A stretch of DNA of 64,000 bases from Rhynchonema sp. JSB1_4 (GCA_030248065.1 JASAMV010000742.1:1-64000), one strand, 5' to 3'; shown: positions 38,801 to 51,040, counted from the stretch's first letter. The notes: generated from the sequence alone by a model not told the origin. A program made the numbers and translations.

Positions 38801-41800
38801 GGATTCGAGCGCGGCGTTTTTCGGCAGGCTATGTTTCGCCGCCAACCGGAGGTCGGAGCTTATTAGGCTAATTTTTTGCTTCTTTCATATCCACTATTTT
38901 TAAACAGTGTTACTGATCCCTTTTCCAACACATGTTTTGATATTGACCCAAGGTTTTTCTCTTTCTTTCCATTTTTAATGGAATCCCGGACAAAATCCGG
39001 AGTTGTATTCTGAATTTTATTTGATGAATTATTTTTGTTTGTGTGCACCTTAGGTATATGTACAATACAGCATGTGTCCACTGCCTTATTCATGCTTTAT
39101 TTATTGTTCAGCTCGACTTTTGCGTGTTCTGACTCTTACAGCTCGAAGTGACTCACCTTAGAACTCGGTTCGGTCTTTAACCCGTCATGTTTACGGTTTT
39201 CAGACTTTTTTCTTCTTGACGAGCGGTAGTCGAGTTTGAACTAAAATTCTCCGTGTTCTGTTAGTCATACCACATAAAGTTGCGTCGGATTACTTTTTGG
39301 CACCCAACCCCGAACATTCTGCTGAAGGCGAATACTAAACCAGATAAACACTTTTCCCAATTTGCACATATTTCGAATGCTTCGAACCTTTTCCTTTGGT
39401 CACTGCGGTTTTCCGGTTTTTGTACAGTATGTACTACGAAGAGCACTATACACTTTTTCGTGATTTGGCCCTTTACTGTAGGTTTTTTTACTTGTTGGAA
39501 TGTTTTTCAAATTCACAGCGCTAACCTATGTATGTGTAAATATATAAATATGTATTCTTGTCCCGTCACCAAGCCGGTTTTTATATTTTTATTTCAATTA
39601 TGCAAGGTTTCGGCTTTTTAATGCTTTTAGATTTCGATTTAAACTCCTTCACCCGAACGTAATTCATAAATAAAACGAGTACGTTTTTCTCAAAAATTTA
39701 TTTTTTTGCCTTTTTTAGCCCTGCAATGTTTTCGGTTTTAATTTTGGTTTGGCGTTCCTTCAAAATTTATTCTTCCCCAATGTTCAAACCAAATTCAATT
39801 ACACATACATAGGTTTGACCGAACTAAAATATGAGCTGTAATCCCTCCATAATCCGTAGTCCCTATTGTTGTGTGATATTATCATGAATTTACAATTTAC
39901 ACCACCGAATGTAACTCGACTGTTCTCCGTGTGGGGTTTAGAATTTGATCATAAAATTCTCACCCCAAACCCGTCTGTGGAATAGGCACCAGAGCCTAAA
40001 ATTGTGTATAATACATTCATTCACACACGACTACGGGTTTTGGAATATAAATTGCGCGAGGCGCTAGAATATCAAAGTATCTGGTTTTCAAACTAAACGA
40101 AATGAATTGTGTACATTACACACCATTCTAGTGACGCTCATGCACCGACTAGTGACAATTCTGTGATATTCTGGAAAATTTATATTTATTACGATTCGGG
40201 AGCTGTAAATAAATCTCTGCTGGTCTACGGGGCATCCGATTACAGTGAAGAAACATTCTGTTTGTATTTCCACTGTTGTTGTACTAAGGAGGCATTGGGC
40301 TGGGCTGTATGTTTGGCAATGGATACGATCGTTTTCAGAATATTGTCATTACTCGAAAATAATATCTTATACAACGTTTACTTAAAAATAGATTTGTACT
40401 TCATTTCACGGTCTCCAATACTTCTCAATTTGTCTATTACGATTTGTGCATTCAATTATTGATGGTGTATAGTTCTAAATCGGTATGGCCACATTTTATC
40501 ACTCTCAACACCAAAGTGAACTATTTAAGATTGAAAACTCAAGTATTTTTGTTAGCCCAATTGCTCAATCAAGCAACCGTAATACGCTTGTTAGTTTTTC
40601 TGCTGCAATGTTACATAAAACCAGCGTTGCTATATGATTCAACTTGCGGTTTCATGGCATGAAATTAGTGTACTTTAGCTTTTTTAATAAATCGAAACAT
40701 GTTTTGATGCCTGGCCCCGGTATGATGCTTAACGGTCACTAGAGCAGCAAAGTAGTGCTATAACTTTTAAAGGCGCGCTAGAACTACTTACTATAAATTA
40801 CAGACTACAATGCTACATGCCCAAAGGATGCAAAGCAACCAGGGTTGGATTAAAAAAAAAAGTAAAAATTTTTTTGTAAAAAAAAAATTTTTTTTTTTTA
40901 AAAAAAAAGTTGGCCACTTTTTTTATTTTAAAATTTTAAAAAGTAAGTCCACTTTTTTTATTATTTTTCCCCTTTTTTTCGTTATTTTCTCACTTTTTTA
41001 AGGTAAAAATGTATGTTTTCATGCGTTTTATTGCTCATCATTCTCAAAAAATCGCCTGCGGCGCTTATATTTCAGTTTAAAATGGCGTTGTAATGGACTC
41101 ATACAGTTCCTAGACATCCCAACAATCGCACCACGTATAATATAGGACACCCCATACCGTATACTGTGCAGTTATTGAGCTATCGACGTAAGCTATCGAC
41201 AGACTCCACGTTGCTCGCCTATTTGCAGTTGTGTGGATTTGTCATTTGTTGCTTTTGTCACACAACATGAGTGTGGTGTAGCTCTTTATCTCTCTTCAAA
41301 TTTATCCCCAAATTCACAAACAGAAGGTTGGTCTTCCTTTTGTCATTGTATGTATGCCCACAGAGTTACCTTCGGGCGGGTTCTCAAAGTTGTGACCAAA
41401 TGGGCTAGATCGCAGGTGATCGACATAAACATGCAAGTCAGTGGAGAAGTTCTCTTTAGTGTCCCTCAAAACATACCTAAATAACATGATTTCAGAAATT
41501 TCATTTTTCTAGAAACCAATTTTTTGGGGGTCCGGAATAAAAAAAAGTGATTTTTAAAAAAAAAATTTAAAAAGTTTTTTTTTAAAAAAAAAAAGTTCGA
41601 TAATAAAAAAATTTTTTAATCCAACCCTGAAAGCAACAGCCCAAGTTTGCTTTCTGGCACATCAGCCGTCTTATCAAATCATTTCAATGTCTAATATGAT
41701 GGATCTAATTTGTGACCGACCACCAGTGCACTTGATTGAAATGCGAAGCAAAAACTCAGAAACCAGACCAAAAACGGCGTGATGCCTGGATTTGCAAGGC

Positions 41801-44800
41801 AACCGGGTTTTTACCATATTTCGACCCAAAATTTAGTCACTCATGTTCAAAGTTCGATCCACATTTCGTCCCAGGTTCTCCAAATTTTCCACTTCCCCCG
41901 TTCATATGAGTGTAATTCCTGATACGATTTGCGTGCGCGTTTGCAGCTCATAATTCGATATATTGTACAACAATATGTAAAACACGCGTGTTTCTTTACT
42001 CAGGCGTAATAATACTGTTTGATGATCGTGGCCCGGAACTGGGCAATATCCATATCTGCCAATCCCTAGCTCGTGTGAATGCGCGACCGCCTTTTGAGTC
42101 GCATAAATTCGGCAAATTCTATATGTTTATGTGGTCAGCTGCTTCGTCTAATGATTGGGTGCTGAAAAACCTGTCCCAAACGATTAGCGGCGCATCAAAG
42201 GAAAAATCAAAACACACGTGCGCCTTTTCATATCATGCGCACAACATCCATGTTCTGTGTTTTAGCATGCACACTTTACGACCAGTGTCCAGTGCTAAAC
42301 AACAAAATATCATGGTGGAGATTGACTGACTAACTGAACCATGACACGACCTTGGTATACACTGCGACTGCGTACAAATTACTCTGATCCCATGATTTGG
42401 GATAAAGTGAACCGAAAATCTAACCGGTGCCACGGTGGTTTTCTTGCTAAATCAGGATAATTTTTGTCTTCCCTGATTTTGTGTCATGATAGCGGTTTAT
42501 GGAAGGATTGCTCATAGTTTATTGATCTCTACTTCTTCTCTACTTGATTTAGTCGACTCGATTTTCCCACGTGAATTTTGTGAAAAGTGATCAAAACCTA
42601 TACACACTTTCATAATTCATTGGCATTGCGCATATGCATTCTGCAAGACGATTTTTGGTCGCCGCCGCACCCCCGCTGTTGCGCGACCATGCAACTTTTA
42701 CTTGTTGCGTTGATCTGCTTTTAATTTACGTTTTCGTACACTTTTAGAAGGTCTGGTCTTGCCTGTATCACCACACTGTCGCCTTATCTATAGCCCGTAC
42801 TTTCTTTCTTATCAGTTTGGTGTGATGCTGAACTTCGGCTTATTTCGTATCAGACAGAGAGCGCGACTTTTAGCGCATATTTTGTCTGCGCTGTAATACC
42901 AACCAGCTTTGATGGCACATTAAATTGTGAAAGCGTGAAAACATTGCATACTGACGGGCGTTGGTTTTATCGCTCTTTTATGTTTGCGTTTGCCTAAACT
43001 TTGTCTGGGGTTTGCGCACCGCAGCTTTTACTCCATACGCATTGAACAGAGCCTGAAAGATTGTTACAAATTTCGTGCCTTTTGAAGTTTTCGTTTTTGA
43101 ATGAAACACATCAAGTGCCCGTATTGTATCCGTCCCAAGTGAAGCCTGTCATATGAAAAAAGGACCGCGCGGAATTATTTTTTTATGATTTTTGGTATTT
43201 TGACAGATTCGGTCAAACAATGCAAATCTATCCCTAATTCCCTGTCTGTTTCCTATCTGCGATTTTTATCTTTCCTCCGTTGCGCAAATGTCTCTTCGAA
43301 AGATTACCCGTTCGTCAAAAATCCAAATCGGTAATCGTAATCATGGGCTCGCTTTATGACTTCGCAAAGGATCCCATTCTCTGAGCGTTTATTTGTGAAA
43401 AAACATCAATACAATTTTTGACCTGTCAGACATCATTGCATCAATAATGAATAGGCGTACCTTTTTTATGAAAATTGAAGATCCTGATGTTCCTCAAGAT
43501 TTTAAAACGCGCACGCGAGGCTACTGAAAAAATTGGCGCTAAATTTCAAAACCAGGTGTTTGACTGGCGTGGGCTTGGAGGTCCTTCATAGCAAAATTGC
43601 ATACGCTTCTCTGTTCAGTTTGGACAATTTTTCGTTCCTATGATATATTAGGTTCGATAAAAGCGTGAAACCAGCGTGTCCAGGTGAATGACGTACTTAA
43701 ACGCTTTTCAACCATGTTTAGTCGTTTTTCCAACCTTCATTTTTTCTTTATACTTCAAGTTTTCAAATCTGTTTTCAAGTTCAGCGGTCTGTGGGTCGTC
43801 AATGCGCAGTGTTGTATACTCTGGCAATTCTTTTGGGAGAAACTTTTCAACCGCGTTGCCTGATCCGTAAAGCGCATTATGCGTGCACTGGCTACGGAAG
43901 TCACGTGACCGCTATAGCCAGTGCACGCATCATGCGCTTTACGGATCAGGCAACGCGTTTGAAAAGTTTCTCCCAAAAGAATTGTCAGAGTATATATATC
44001 TGAATTGTTTATGTAAACAGTGACAAATTACCTATGTACATACCTGGGTGCGAAGTCCCAGCTCACCCGTCCAAATAATTTTAGAAATGTTGTTCCGCTC
44101 TATTTGCCATTCAAGTGTACCCATTTGCGTGCGCTCTCCAATCTAAAACAAGTGTATCATTCTGACAAAATGATCCATCAAAAAAATCCAACCCAACTTG
44201 ATGTTTCAGTGATCCGAATGCATCGTTCCACATCGCAACGCCAGGCCAAACGTGTGTGCGTGCCGATGGTGCCTGATGTCAGGGGCGGTGCACCTCAGAC
44301 CCCGCGACCACCTCAGCGACATTCGACGTCCAGTTTTGGCAGTTTGGACGCGCTGCACGCCGCTGGGGGCGGCAGGGAACAACACCAAGCACAGCAACAT
44401 CATAATGTGGCACATCAACCTGGTATGTTTATTTTCATTGAGAATTTTGACCATTGTAATTTCATGTCAGGGGTTTATGTGATGTGTGTGTGTGTCATCC
44501 GACGAGTCGTTATCACGTTTATGCCCAGTCGGTCCCAGCGGTCATTTGATATGACATAGGAATCAAAGCTGAAGTCTTTCTGGCCGAACGCATGGAGTCT
44601 TCTAATCAGTGGGTTTGAACCGCATGTTCATGTAACGGCGCGCAGTGAGTGACCGTTTTAGCAGCCTGCCGAACAGTAGGTCCTTGCATCTTTCCGTCGG
44701 GTTCCGAACTGCGGAAACTAAATTATTGCGAACCCCACCCTTCTTGCTTCCGTCAGCGCTTCTAACGCTATCTTTCAAACGCACTTTGCAAACTGCGCTG

Positions 44801-47800
44801 CCTTTGAGCTTCCACAGAAGGAACGATTTGAAGTCAAAATGGAATCTTGCTGCCGGTTTGAAGTACTTCACTTTCAAGACAAAGCTGAGACGTTACTATC
44901 GTATACGCCAACCAAAGTACAGCATGTACATATAGTAATGTTTGAATCTCCGAGTATTATGTATATCCGGTCCATTTTACGCTTTATGTTTACGCACCAG
45001 TACTTATCCAAACATAAACATCTGTGGGCGAGACTGAGTGTTTTTCACACAAACTTGGGCAAGTCTCCATTGCACACTAGATTTGTAAATCGGATTTGAA
45101 CGCAAACTGGGCGACAGTTGTTATTCGCTAATCCTCACCCCTCGCAAAGCTCGAAATAACCTCCTCATTATACTATTTTTATTGAACCTTTACCAATTTT
45201 AAAAAAAATAATTTCGTGTTATGTTGAAAAACTGCTCCTCCCAAATTCGTCTGTCTGGTGCCCGAGATGCGCATAAATCGGCTAACTAGATCAATAAATA
45301 ATCAAAACAATACCAATAGATCGATCTGGTTATAAATCGACATTATATTTTGGGGTGAGCCCCACAAAGCCCCCACACGCCCTCGCTTGGCATTGAAGTA
45401 TGTCAAGGCTAAAAACAGACATGGAGATACATAGAACATAACATAATACTGCTGCGCACCGTTGTTGTAGACGTTTTTCTATCGCAATACGTTCCGATCC
45501 CCAGGCTATACCTTGTAGACGTGCACCAGCTCGTTCCCAATAAACTGGTTCGAGTTCCAGACGTTCTGAGTGGGAACGCAGCCTTGGAACATTGACTCTT
45601 CTCAATGTTCCCGCAACATCCGCATACACCGCTGCACAACTGTTCTGTTTTGGTTTCATGTGCAAGTGCGCATGTGCAATCGTATATTATACGCTTGTTA
45701 ATTTTGTGTTAGTCCCGTAATAAACCCGTGGTGTGCGTTGGTATTTTTTCTTGGTTTTCTTGGGATATGTTGATCCCGTTATTCCAAATTGTTTTTCTTT
45801 GCCGATATTGACTTTTCAAACGAATATTTTATGTAAAATCGGCACTTATCGTATGATCACTGCCTCGCGAGCGTCACAGATCTGATTAGTTCGTCGGATC
45901 GTTAAAAAATAAAGTCGTAAAATCGTCTCAGCCGAAGTCGCCACTTTTCTCTTAAGTTTTCGGATAAAATCTCACAAATTTGCATCATTTCAGGTCCATC
46001 GCACCCTCCCCGGGTGTCCGCCATGAAGCCTATGTCGAGAATGACATCAATCGAAATCGAGGGTGACTTGAAACATCGCAACAGCACCGGCAGCAACACA
46101 AGTCAGGCCTCATCGGGCTTTGAGAGCATGAAGGTATGGAGGGATAAAGGGTCTAATGCATTTTTAACGACTTTTCGTAGTCTAGTCTTTTTTGTTGTTT
46201 GCTCTGAAATGTCCCGCAGTAGAGACATAAATACACATATACATATGTAGGAGAGTTTTGTTTTTCAATATTCTCAGCATGTAATAAAACACTCAACTTG
46301 ACATACACGACACAGATGACTCAAAAACGAAGGCGCTCTTTTTGGCTTTTATACATCCGCGCCCGCGCGCGCAAGACGCACTTCTGGTCTTCTGTTCGCT
46401 AGTTTTATACATCCGGCGCCTACATTTAGGATCGAGTTTTTCTAAAATACCATTCACAGGATGTTACTGGTCCGCGCACCCAAAGGAGTGATGAAATGCG
46501 CTTTTTGGATTTTATCAACAGCCTTACTTACGCTCAGCACGGCTCCAGACCTATATACAAACCATAAATATTTCCGGGCGCCGTCATTTTTAACTTTCTT
46601 TTGTTGCCTGAGGCCTTAACTTTAGTCTCATCATGGCTTTGTACCGCATTTGCATCTAAAACATAACGTCTGATCAGTCCATAAGCTGTACGATGTAATT
46701 ACATATTGTGTCAATTTTCGCGTCAAAACTTTTTTGCTGCCTGACTCTAACGGGCTGGTTTTGTACATCCGCCACCCCCAAACTTGTGTGTCAGAAAACT
46801 GTGAAAATAAGCCATTGTGTTCCAACATGGTATAGTATTAGTGTACCACACCACCACCCAGGCTCAGAAAATTGCATTAGTATTATTGAGCCGTATGTTT
46901 GTTGAGTATGAATTCAGCATTGACTTCACGACCCCTTGTTTTCAGGCCGGTACCCAATTAAGTGAGCACATCCATGTGTCCGTTGCATTACCTATGGAAC
47001 AATAGCCGCGGTAGTAGAACATTGTTTACTCATTCCAAGTGGCTACAAGTTCAGCCATCCCTCCCTAAAAGCGGCCAAGCATTCGCAAATTCGATTTCAC
47101 TCGCTCTCACAGTTTGGCAGCAAGCGTGAGACAAAGTTTTAGTTGCCGAAACTTTCCGATAATTTTAGCCCCATGTGCCATATATAGTTAAATTTGAAAA
47201 AATATATCCAGTTAAACATGGACTTTACGTATCAACGAATAATTCCCACTTATTCCCCGAGAATAATCGTACCAGCACAACCAATACCGTCGACCACAAC
47301 AAGGAATATGCCACGCAAATGGTGGTCGATATTTAGCTTCAAGGTATAACCAATAAACACAATCACAAACAACAACAACCAAAAAACAAACAAATCAAAC
47401 ACACAAAAACCCCAAATTATGCCGTCTTTTTAGAGCGCCACATCATCGTCCATCCAGCCGGAGATGACCAACGGTGTGCCCTGGTCTGCATCAGTGTCGG
47501 CTGCCATCGATCAAACGGCCGGCTCGGTGCGTCGGGCGCCATCAGACTGGGCTGCGGGTAAATACAGTAATTGGAATGTTTTTTTATAAAAGCTTCAAAT
47601 TTATACATTTTTATTTTCACAATTATTTAATTTTTAGGCAGCTCGAGTGGAGCGAGTTCATCATCGGGCGCTGCCGATTCGCTGACAGCCAGTTTGGAGC
47701 GATTGGACCAGCACACACACGCCGTCAATGTGCATGAACTGATGAGGATGGGCTTACCGGTTAGGACATTGTCGTCACCACCAAATCTTTGTCGTCTCTC

Positions 47801-49853
47801 AAAATTGTCGTGGAATGTCAGCTAATGTTGCATTCTAGCCCCAGACTAGAAATATCATTTTATCGATCGAACAGGTGTTATACCCTAAACATCATAATGT
47901 TTCACCGACTTTCTGTTGTAGGACGACGACATATTCGCGATGTGGCTGTCCGAGATCGGCCTTGTCGACTACACGCCTCTGTTCGTTGCGTCCGGTTACG
48001 ACCTTCCCACAGCCACAAGGATGACACCCGAGGATCTCACCGCCATCGGGGTCTCCAATCCATCGCATCGACGCACGTTGACTGCGGAGATACAACGGAT
48101 AGGGCAGGTGGACACTTGGCCTGTCAGGGTCGGACCCAGCAATCACGCGTTCAGGTGCGTATTGTCTAGGGGGTGTGCGGATTTGGTAGTCCATTTTTGG
48201 AGCAAGTGTCAAACGTAATGATGTGCGTCACGCTTGCGGTTATCGATAATGGATACCACATCATCAATGGGCATGATAACAACATAATGCAACTAAGACT
48301 ATCGTTCTCGAAAAGGGTCCATTGTCTTTTTCTTTGCATATCTGATTTGCTAATCCTCCCTTTGTTGCAGAGAATGGCTGACCGCCCTCAATCTATCGAT
48401 CTACATCGCTCTGTTCGAGGAGCAGGGCTACACGTCGATCAAAGATTGTATGTCGATCACATTCGAGGACTTGGAAGACATCGGGGTGAAGAAATTGGGA
48501 CATCTGAAGAAAATACTGATGGCGATCAGGAAACTGAAAGTTTGTAAATTCTTAAATTGAGAGCAATGGAGGACCGGACAAGTCAACGATTAAAAGTTAA
48601 AAAGGAATATTTTTCTGCAGGACCACCGTCGTTCAGCCCAGGCCACCGACAACACCATCACCCCAACGTGTTCCTTGGTGAACATACGTCCCCCCGTGCC
48701 CGGTCCGTCGCTGTCCAATGCGTCACCTCGACATCATCCGGGCTCGTTATCCACCTCAAATCTGACTGCTGTCAATCACAACAACAACAACAACATGACA
48801 ACATTTAATACCACAACAACGCCAACTATCAGCAGTACCAATCTCCATTCTGGTACTGCCAATACCAATAACAATACCAATAATGTGATGACGAGCAGCA
48901 CACGTGCGCTAGATCAACATCAGGCAATGGTCACGAGTGGGTCCAGTACCCCGACAATGATGGCCCGCGGCAGCACATTCCCCCGACAGCCACAACAACG
49001 CAGGGAGATACTCAACAATCGCCTTGATCAATCAGGGGTCATGTTGGGTGTGAATCAGGTGATCACCGAGGCGCACGTCCACGATGTACGACCCACCGCC
49101 CCAGTCCGACCCCAACAACGACCCGGCAATGGGGCGGGTGGGGACCCTACAATTATGTTCGATTACAATGCCGAACCGCCGAAAAGCATCAAATTGCAGC
49201 TGCATTCGCCCAGACACATTCTCACACAACAACAACACAAACAGTCGACCACCTTGACGAATCAGGGTCTCCCTGTTGAGAATGCAAATGTTTCACAGCA
49301 GCAACGTACCGCGCCGTGTCCGTTGTCAGGGAACGTCGCCGGCGGGCTACCGCGACCGAACCGAAACGATACCGCGAACACTAATTCTGACTCTGACACA
49401 GATGCCGATATGATATCGATCGCCCCGATGTCCCCCATAGCGTGTGTTGCATCGCTCAAACAACTTAGATCAATCCAGGGTGAAACATCAGCAGCCAATC
49501 AGCACACTGCCCCTGATGGGGGCGACAAAACACCGCAGGCCGATGGTGCGATGCCTTTTGCGAACGACGAAGCGGGCACGGTCAGGCAACGACACACAAA
49601 CAGACAACACTGCCAGAACGTGTTCCAGAACGGGTATGTTTGGTAATCTGCTCTCTCTGATTTGGTTTGAACAAAAAATGCACGCCACAAAAAATTCTCA
49701 TCCATTTCATTTCTGAAACTAAATAAAAGAGAAAATTTCAGCGCCACAACGGACGCGGACATGCTTGAGGACATCGGTGGCATGCTGCAGAATCTGAGTG
49801 TCGAATTGGACTCATTGCTTTACGACAAAAATCGGCCCATTGAATCACAGTGA
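14896..49853 (+). CDS. ckn: Caskin: ankyrin-SH3-double SAM scaffold protein (1052 aa, at least 16 exons)
   Basis: Exons 14896-14962, 15029-15098, 15150-15414, 15600-15695, 15772-16002, 16201-16309, 22998-23089, 29727-29844, 44210-44422, 45994-46133, 47434-47557, 47638-47759, 47922-48154, 48371-48539, 48636-49633 and 49742-49853 join with all phases matched (3159 nt). The start has a good Kozak context (CACCATGG). Residues about 54-280 hold six to seven ankyrin repeats (GGTALHQAAG, GNTPMHIAAKY, GRTPLDVAC, GVSALHLAAGNGH, STPLHHAVRN, GQSPIDLA). An SH3 fold is split over exons 7-8, with TDELTFSAGELIW then RWHGVVYRRN and SGHFDANCV. SAM1 is in exon 13 (FAMWLSEIGLVDYTPLF) and SAM2 in exon 14 (REWLTALNLSIYIALFEEQG). 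A 330-residue Asn/Gln/Thr/Pro-rich tail follows. The end (DMLEDIGGMLQNLSVELDSL) matches the conserved Caskin C-terminal helix. This order is diagnostic of Caskin, a scaffold of synapses and motor axons that partners LAR-type phosphatases and CASK. The N-terminal 50 residues before the first ankyrin repeat are not typical. The exon 15 acceptor at 48635 was chosen because it alone keeps phase; other acceptors nearby are possible. Confidence 0.88.
16310..22997 (+). other. Caskin intron 6 (6.7 kb)
   Basis: It lies between the last ankyrin exon (donor GTCAGA) and the first SH3 exon (acceptor TTTTCAG). No further exon or nested gene could be supported on either strand. A run of GAGCAAG-type words at about 20413-20450 resembles the ends of the MITE at 26325-26607. 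G- and C-rich, AAAATTTC-containing sequence at about 19795-20100 is repetitive in appearance but has no clear boundaries. Confidence 0.6.
23090..29726 (+). other. Caskin intron 7 (6.6 kb) within the SH3 domain
   Basis: The donor TGG|GTGAGC and acceptor CATCACAG split the SH3 domain in phase 0. The intron carries a bounded MITE at 26325-26607. An ORF at 29347-29562 that ends at a possible donor (GTTGAG|GTACGC) was considered as an exon but shows no SH3 or Caskin features. Confidence 0.55.
26325..26607. mobile_element. Non-autonomous DNA element (MITE), 283 bp, with GTTTTAG target duplication
   Basis: The terminal inverted repeats of about 85 bp share GAGCAAAGCACAT, GAGCAAGACCACTTTGAGCA and AGTGAAAAAGAGCAG on both sides. 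Both ends are flanked by the direct repeat GTTTTAG (26318-26324 and 26608-26614), consistent with a 7- to 8-bp target site duplication. The centre contains several TTAGGC words (GGCTTAGGCTTAGGCT at 26425-26440, more at 26452-26463 and 26489-26505). No coding capacity. Superfamily uncertain; duplication size is near that of hAT. Confidence 0.75.
40840..41629. mobile_element. Non-autonomous hAT-type element, 790 bp, with 8-bp target duplication
   Basis: The element begins CAGGGTTGGATTAAAAAA and ends with the exact inverted sequence. It is flanked by perfect 8-bp direct repeats AAAGCAAC (40832-40839 and 41630-41637). CAGGG termini with 8-bp duplications are the hAT hallmark. Subterminal regions are long A and T runs. 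The interior (about 41000-41540) encodes one 83-codon ORF without transposase motifs, so the copy is non-autonomous. It sits in intron 8 of Caskin. Confidence 0.88.
43815..43994. repeat. Near-perfect 180-bp palindrome
   Basis: Arms of about 81 bases (43815-43895 and 43914-43994) are reverse complements with about four mismatches, around an 18-base centre containing TCACGTGACC. The arms include TTTTGGGAGAAACTTTTCAA and TGCCTGATCCGTAAAGCG. The latter motif recurs near both ends of the MITE at 52668-53101, so this may be a fold-back member of the same repeat family. Transcribed as part of the Caskin intron, it would form a long hairpin. Confidence 0.85.
44423..45993 (+). other. Caskin intron 9 (1.6 kb)
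   Basis: Phase 1 intron between CAACCTG|GTATGT and CATTTCAG. It contains a 111-codon minus-strand ORF at 45330-45665 and smaller ORFs around 44602-45099, none with recognisable domains or splice-consistent extensions. Nothing else is seen. Confidence 0.5.
46134..47433 (+). other. Caskin intron 10 (1.3 kb) containing a possible cassette exon
   Basis: Phase 0 intron between GAGCATGAAG|GTATGG and TTTTTAG. Apart from the candidate exon at 47212-47343, the sequence shows CG-rich and TTTTATACATCCG words repeated at about 46347 and 46404, and no other coding signal. Confidence 0.5.
47212..47343 (+). CDS. Possible additional Caskin exon (cassette or alternative first exon), 132 bp
   Basis: An open stretch from acceptor ATATCCAG (47204-47211) to donor TTCAAG|GTATAA is 132 bp long, in phase 0 at both sides. 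It would fit exactly between exon 10 (ends phase 0) and exon 11 (starts phase 0), adding 44 residues with PRKWWSIFSFK at its end. An ATG lies at 47218 and a TATATA word at about 47181. It could instead be an alternative first exon giving a short form with only the SAM half. The polypyrimidine tract is weak, so it may be spurious. Confidence 0.4.
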
Positions 49854-50043
49854 TATGATATATATTTTATCATTATTTTGTTGATGTTTCACATTCAGGC
49901 GCTCCTTGCTAAATCAGGGAAAGATTGTGGCTGGTTTTCTCGGTCCAAACTGCATCCAGATCTTCCATTTGGCTTGAACCACCCACGATCTTGCCCGTGT
50001 GAAAGCATTCAAGATTCGGCCCAGTCGGACATGCTAATTTTCG

Positions 50044-50049
50044 AATAAA
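50044..50049 (+). terminator. Candidate polyadenylation signal of Caskin
   Basis: AATAAA lies about 190 bases after the Caskin TGA (49851-49853) and before the first downstream mobile element. It is the first canonical hexamer after the stop, but it is a short motif. Confidence 0.45.
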
Positions 50050-50900
50050 CACGAAATGCTGACATGTGACGTGACTTGACTGATAATACCGTATGCGTGG
50101 GTACTGTATGCTCCTGCGAGCTTGAGATTGTGCTAATTTGAGTGGGCTGAGTCGTTTCATGAGCAAATCGCATTGTTGTTCGATGCCACCTAGTCCGACA
50201 AACCACGCCAGTAAAACGTACTTCCGAATAATTATAATATCTGTTGCTGACAGTAATCTTTTATGCAACACCACAAAAGCCATCTAAAAAATCTGCGCAA
50301 ATTTTTTCAGATCCATGCTGTAATCCGCTTTACGCGCTCTAAAAACTTGGACTTATTATCTAAATTTATCTCGCCAGTTATAGCTTTTACTTAACTAACA
50401 ATTTGAAAATAATCTGCTTGTTACCTACATGTAACACTTTCTGAACTCAGCGACTTTTGCTTCATACACTAAGGCCGCATTCACAATGCAGCGGATTAGC
50501 GGATTAGCGGGTTAGCGGATTAGCGGATTAGCGGGTTGCGGATTAGCGGGCCCGCTTTTCGCGCACGCTTTTGCATTCACAATGGAAATTGAAAAAGCGG
50601 ATTAGCGGGTCAGCTAATTGGAGACCCGCTAATCCGCTAACCCGCTAATCCGCTAATCCTCAAAAAGTGTTTGCGCTCACAATGCACGTTGTCCGAGTTT
50701 AGGTGAAAAAGTAGATTTACTTCAAAATTTTGTTGTTTGTGTCTTTCTTTGTTCAACAAATGGCAAATTACACACATCAAATCAATCAAATGTTGTTATT
50801 CTAAATGTTTCATTGGATTGCAGCATTTCCAACCAATAAACAGAAATATAGGAACACCGATCACGAAAATAGCACGATAACACATAGGCGTATATTAGAG

Positions 50901-51040
50901 TGGTCAACTCAAGTGGTCGAATCACTTTGTCAACTTACATTGTAGATTCGTCAACGCACCCCGAATGCCATGTATTATTTCTCGCATTTATTTGGGACTG
51001 CTGTGAGTTGACTAAGTGATTTGACCACTTGAGTTGACCA
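50901..51040. mobile_element. Short inverted-repeat element nested in the TAA element
   Basis: Arms 50901-50935 (TGGTCAACTCAAGTGGTCGA...) and 51006-51040 are reverse complements with few mismatches. The word ATATTAG occurs just outside both arms (50892-50898 and 51046-51052) and may be a target duplication, though a few unmatched bases lie between it and the arms. It is probably a small MITE that inserted into the larger element. Confidence 0.6.

Larger units (their letters stand above)
29845..44209 (+). other. Caskin intron 8 (14.4 kb)
   Basis: It is the largest intron, between the SH3 C-terminal half and the Ser/Pro-rich linker exon (phase 1 to phase 1). It contains the hAT-type element (40840-41629) and the long palindrome (43815-43994). 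A TATA-like word in a GC-rich context (CCCTCCCTATAAATGCGGCC, about 31335-31354) could be an internal promoter, but no matching first exon was found. No nested gene was supported on either strand. Confidence 0.6.

Noticed and set aside
45330..45665. 111-codon minus-strand ORF in Caskin intron 9
   Set aside because: No domain and overlapping ORFs in other frames; no support for a nested gene.
48557..48808. Alternative reading of the start of Caskin exon 15 (PPSFSPGHRQHHHP frame)
   Set aside because: It stops at 48808, whereas the chosen frame stays open for about 1 kb and joins the conserved C-terminal exon in phase.
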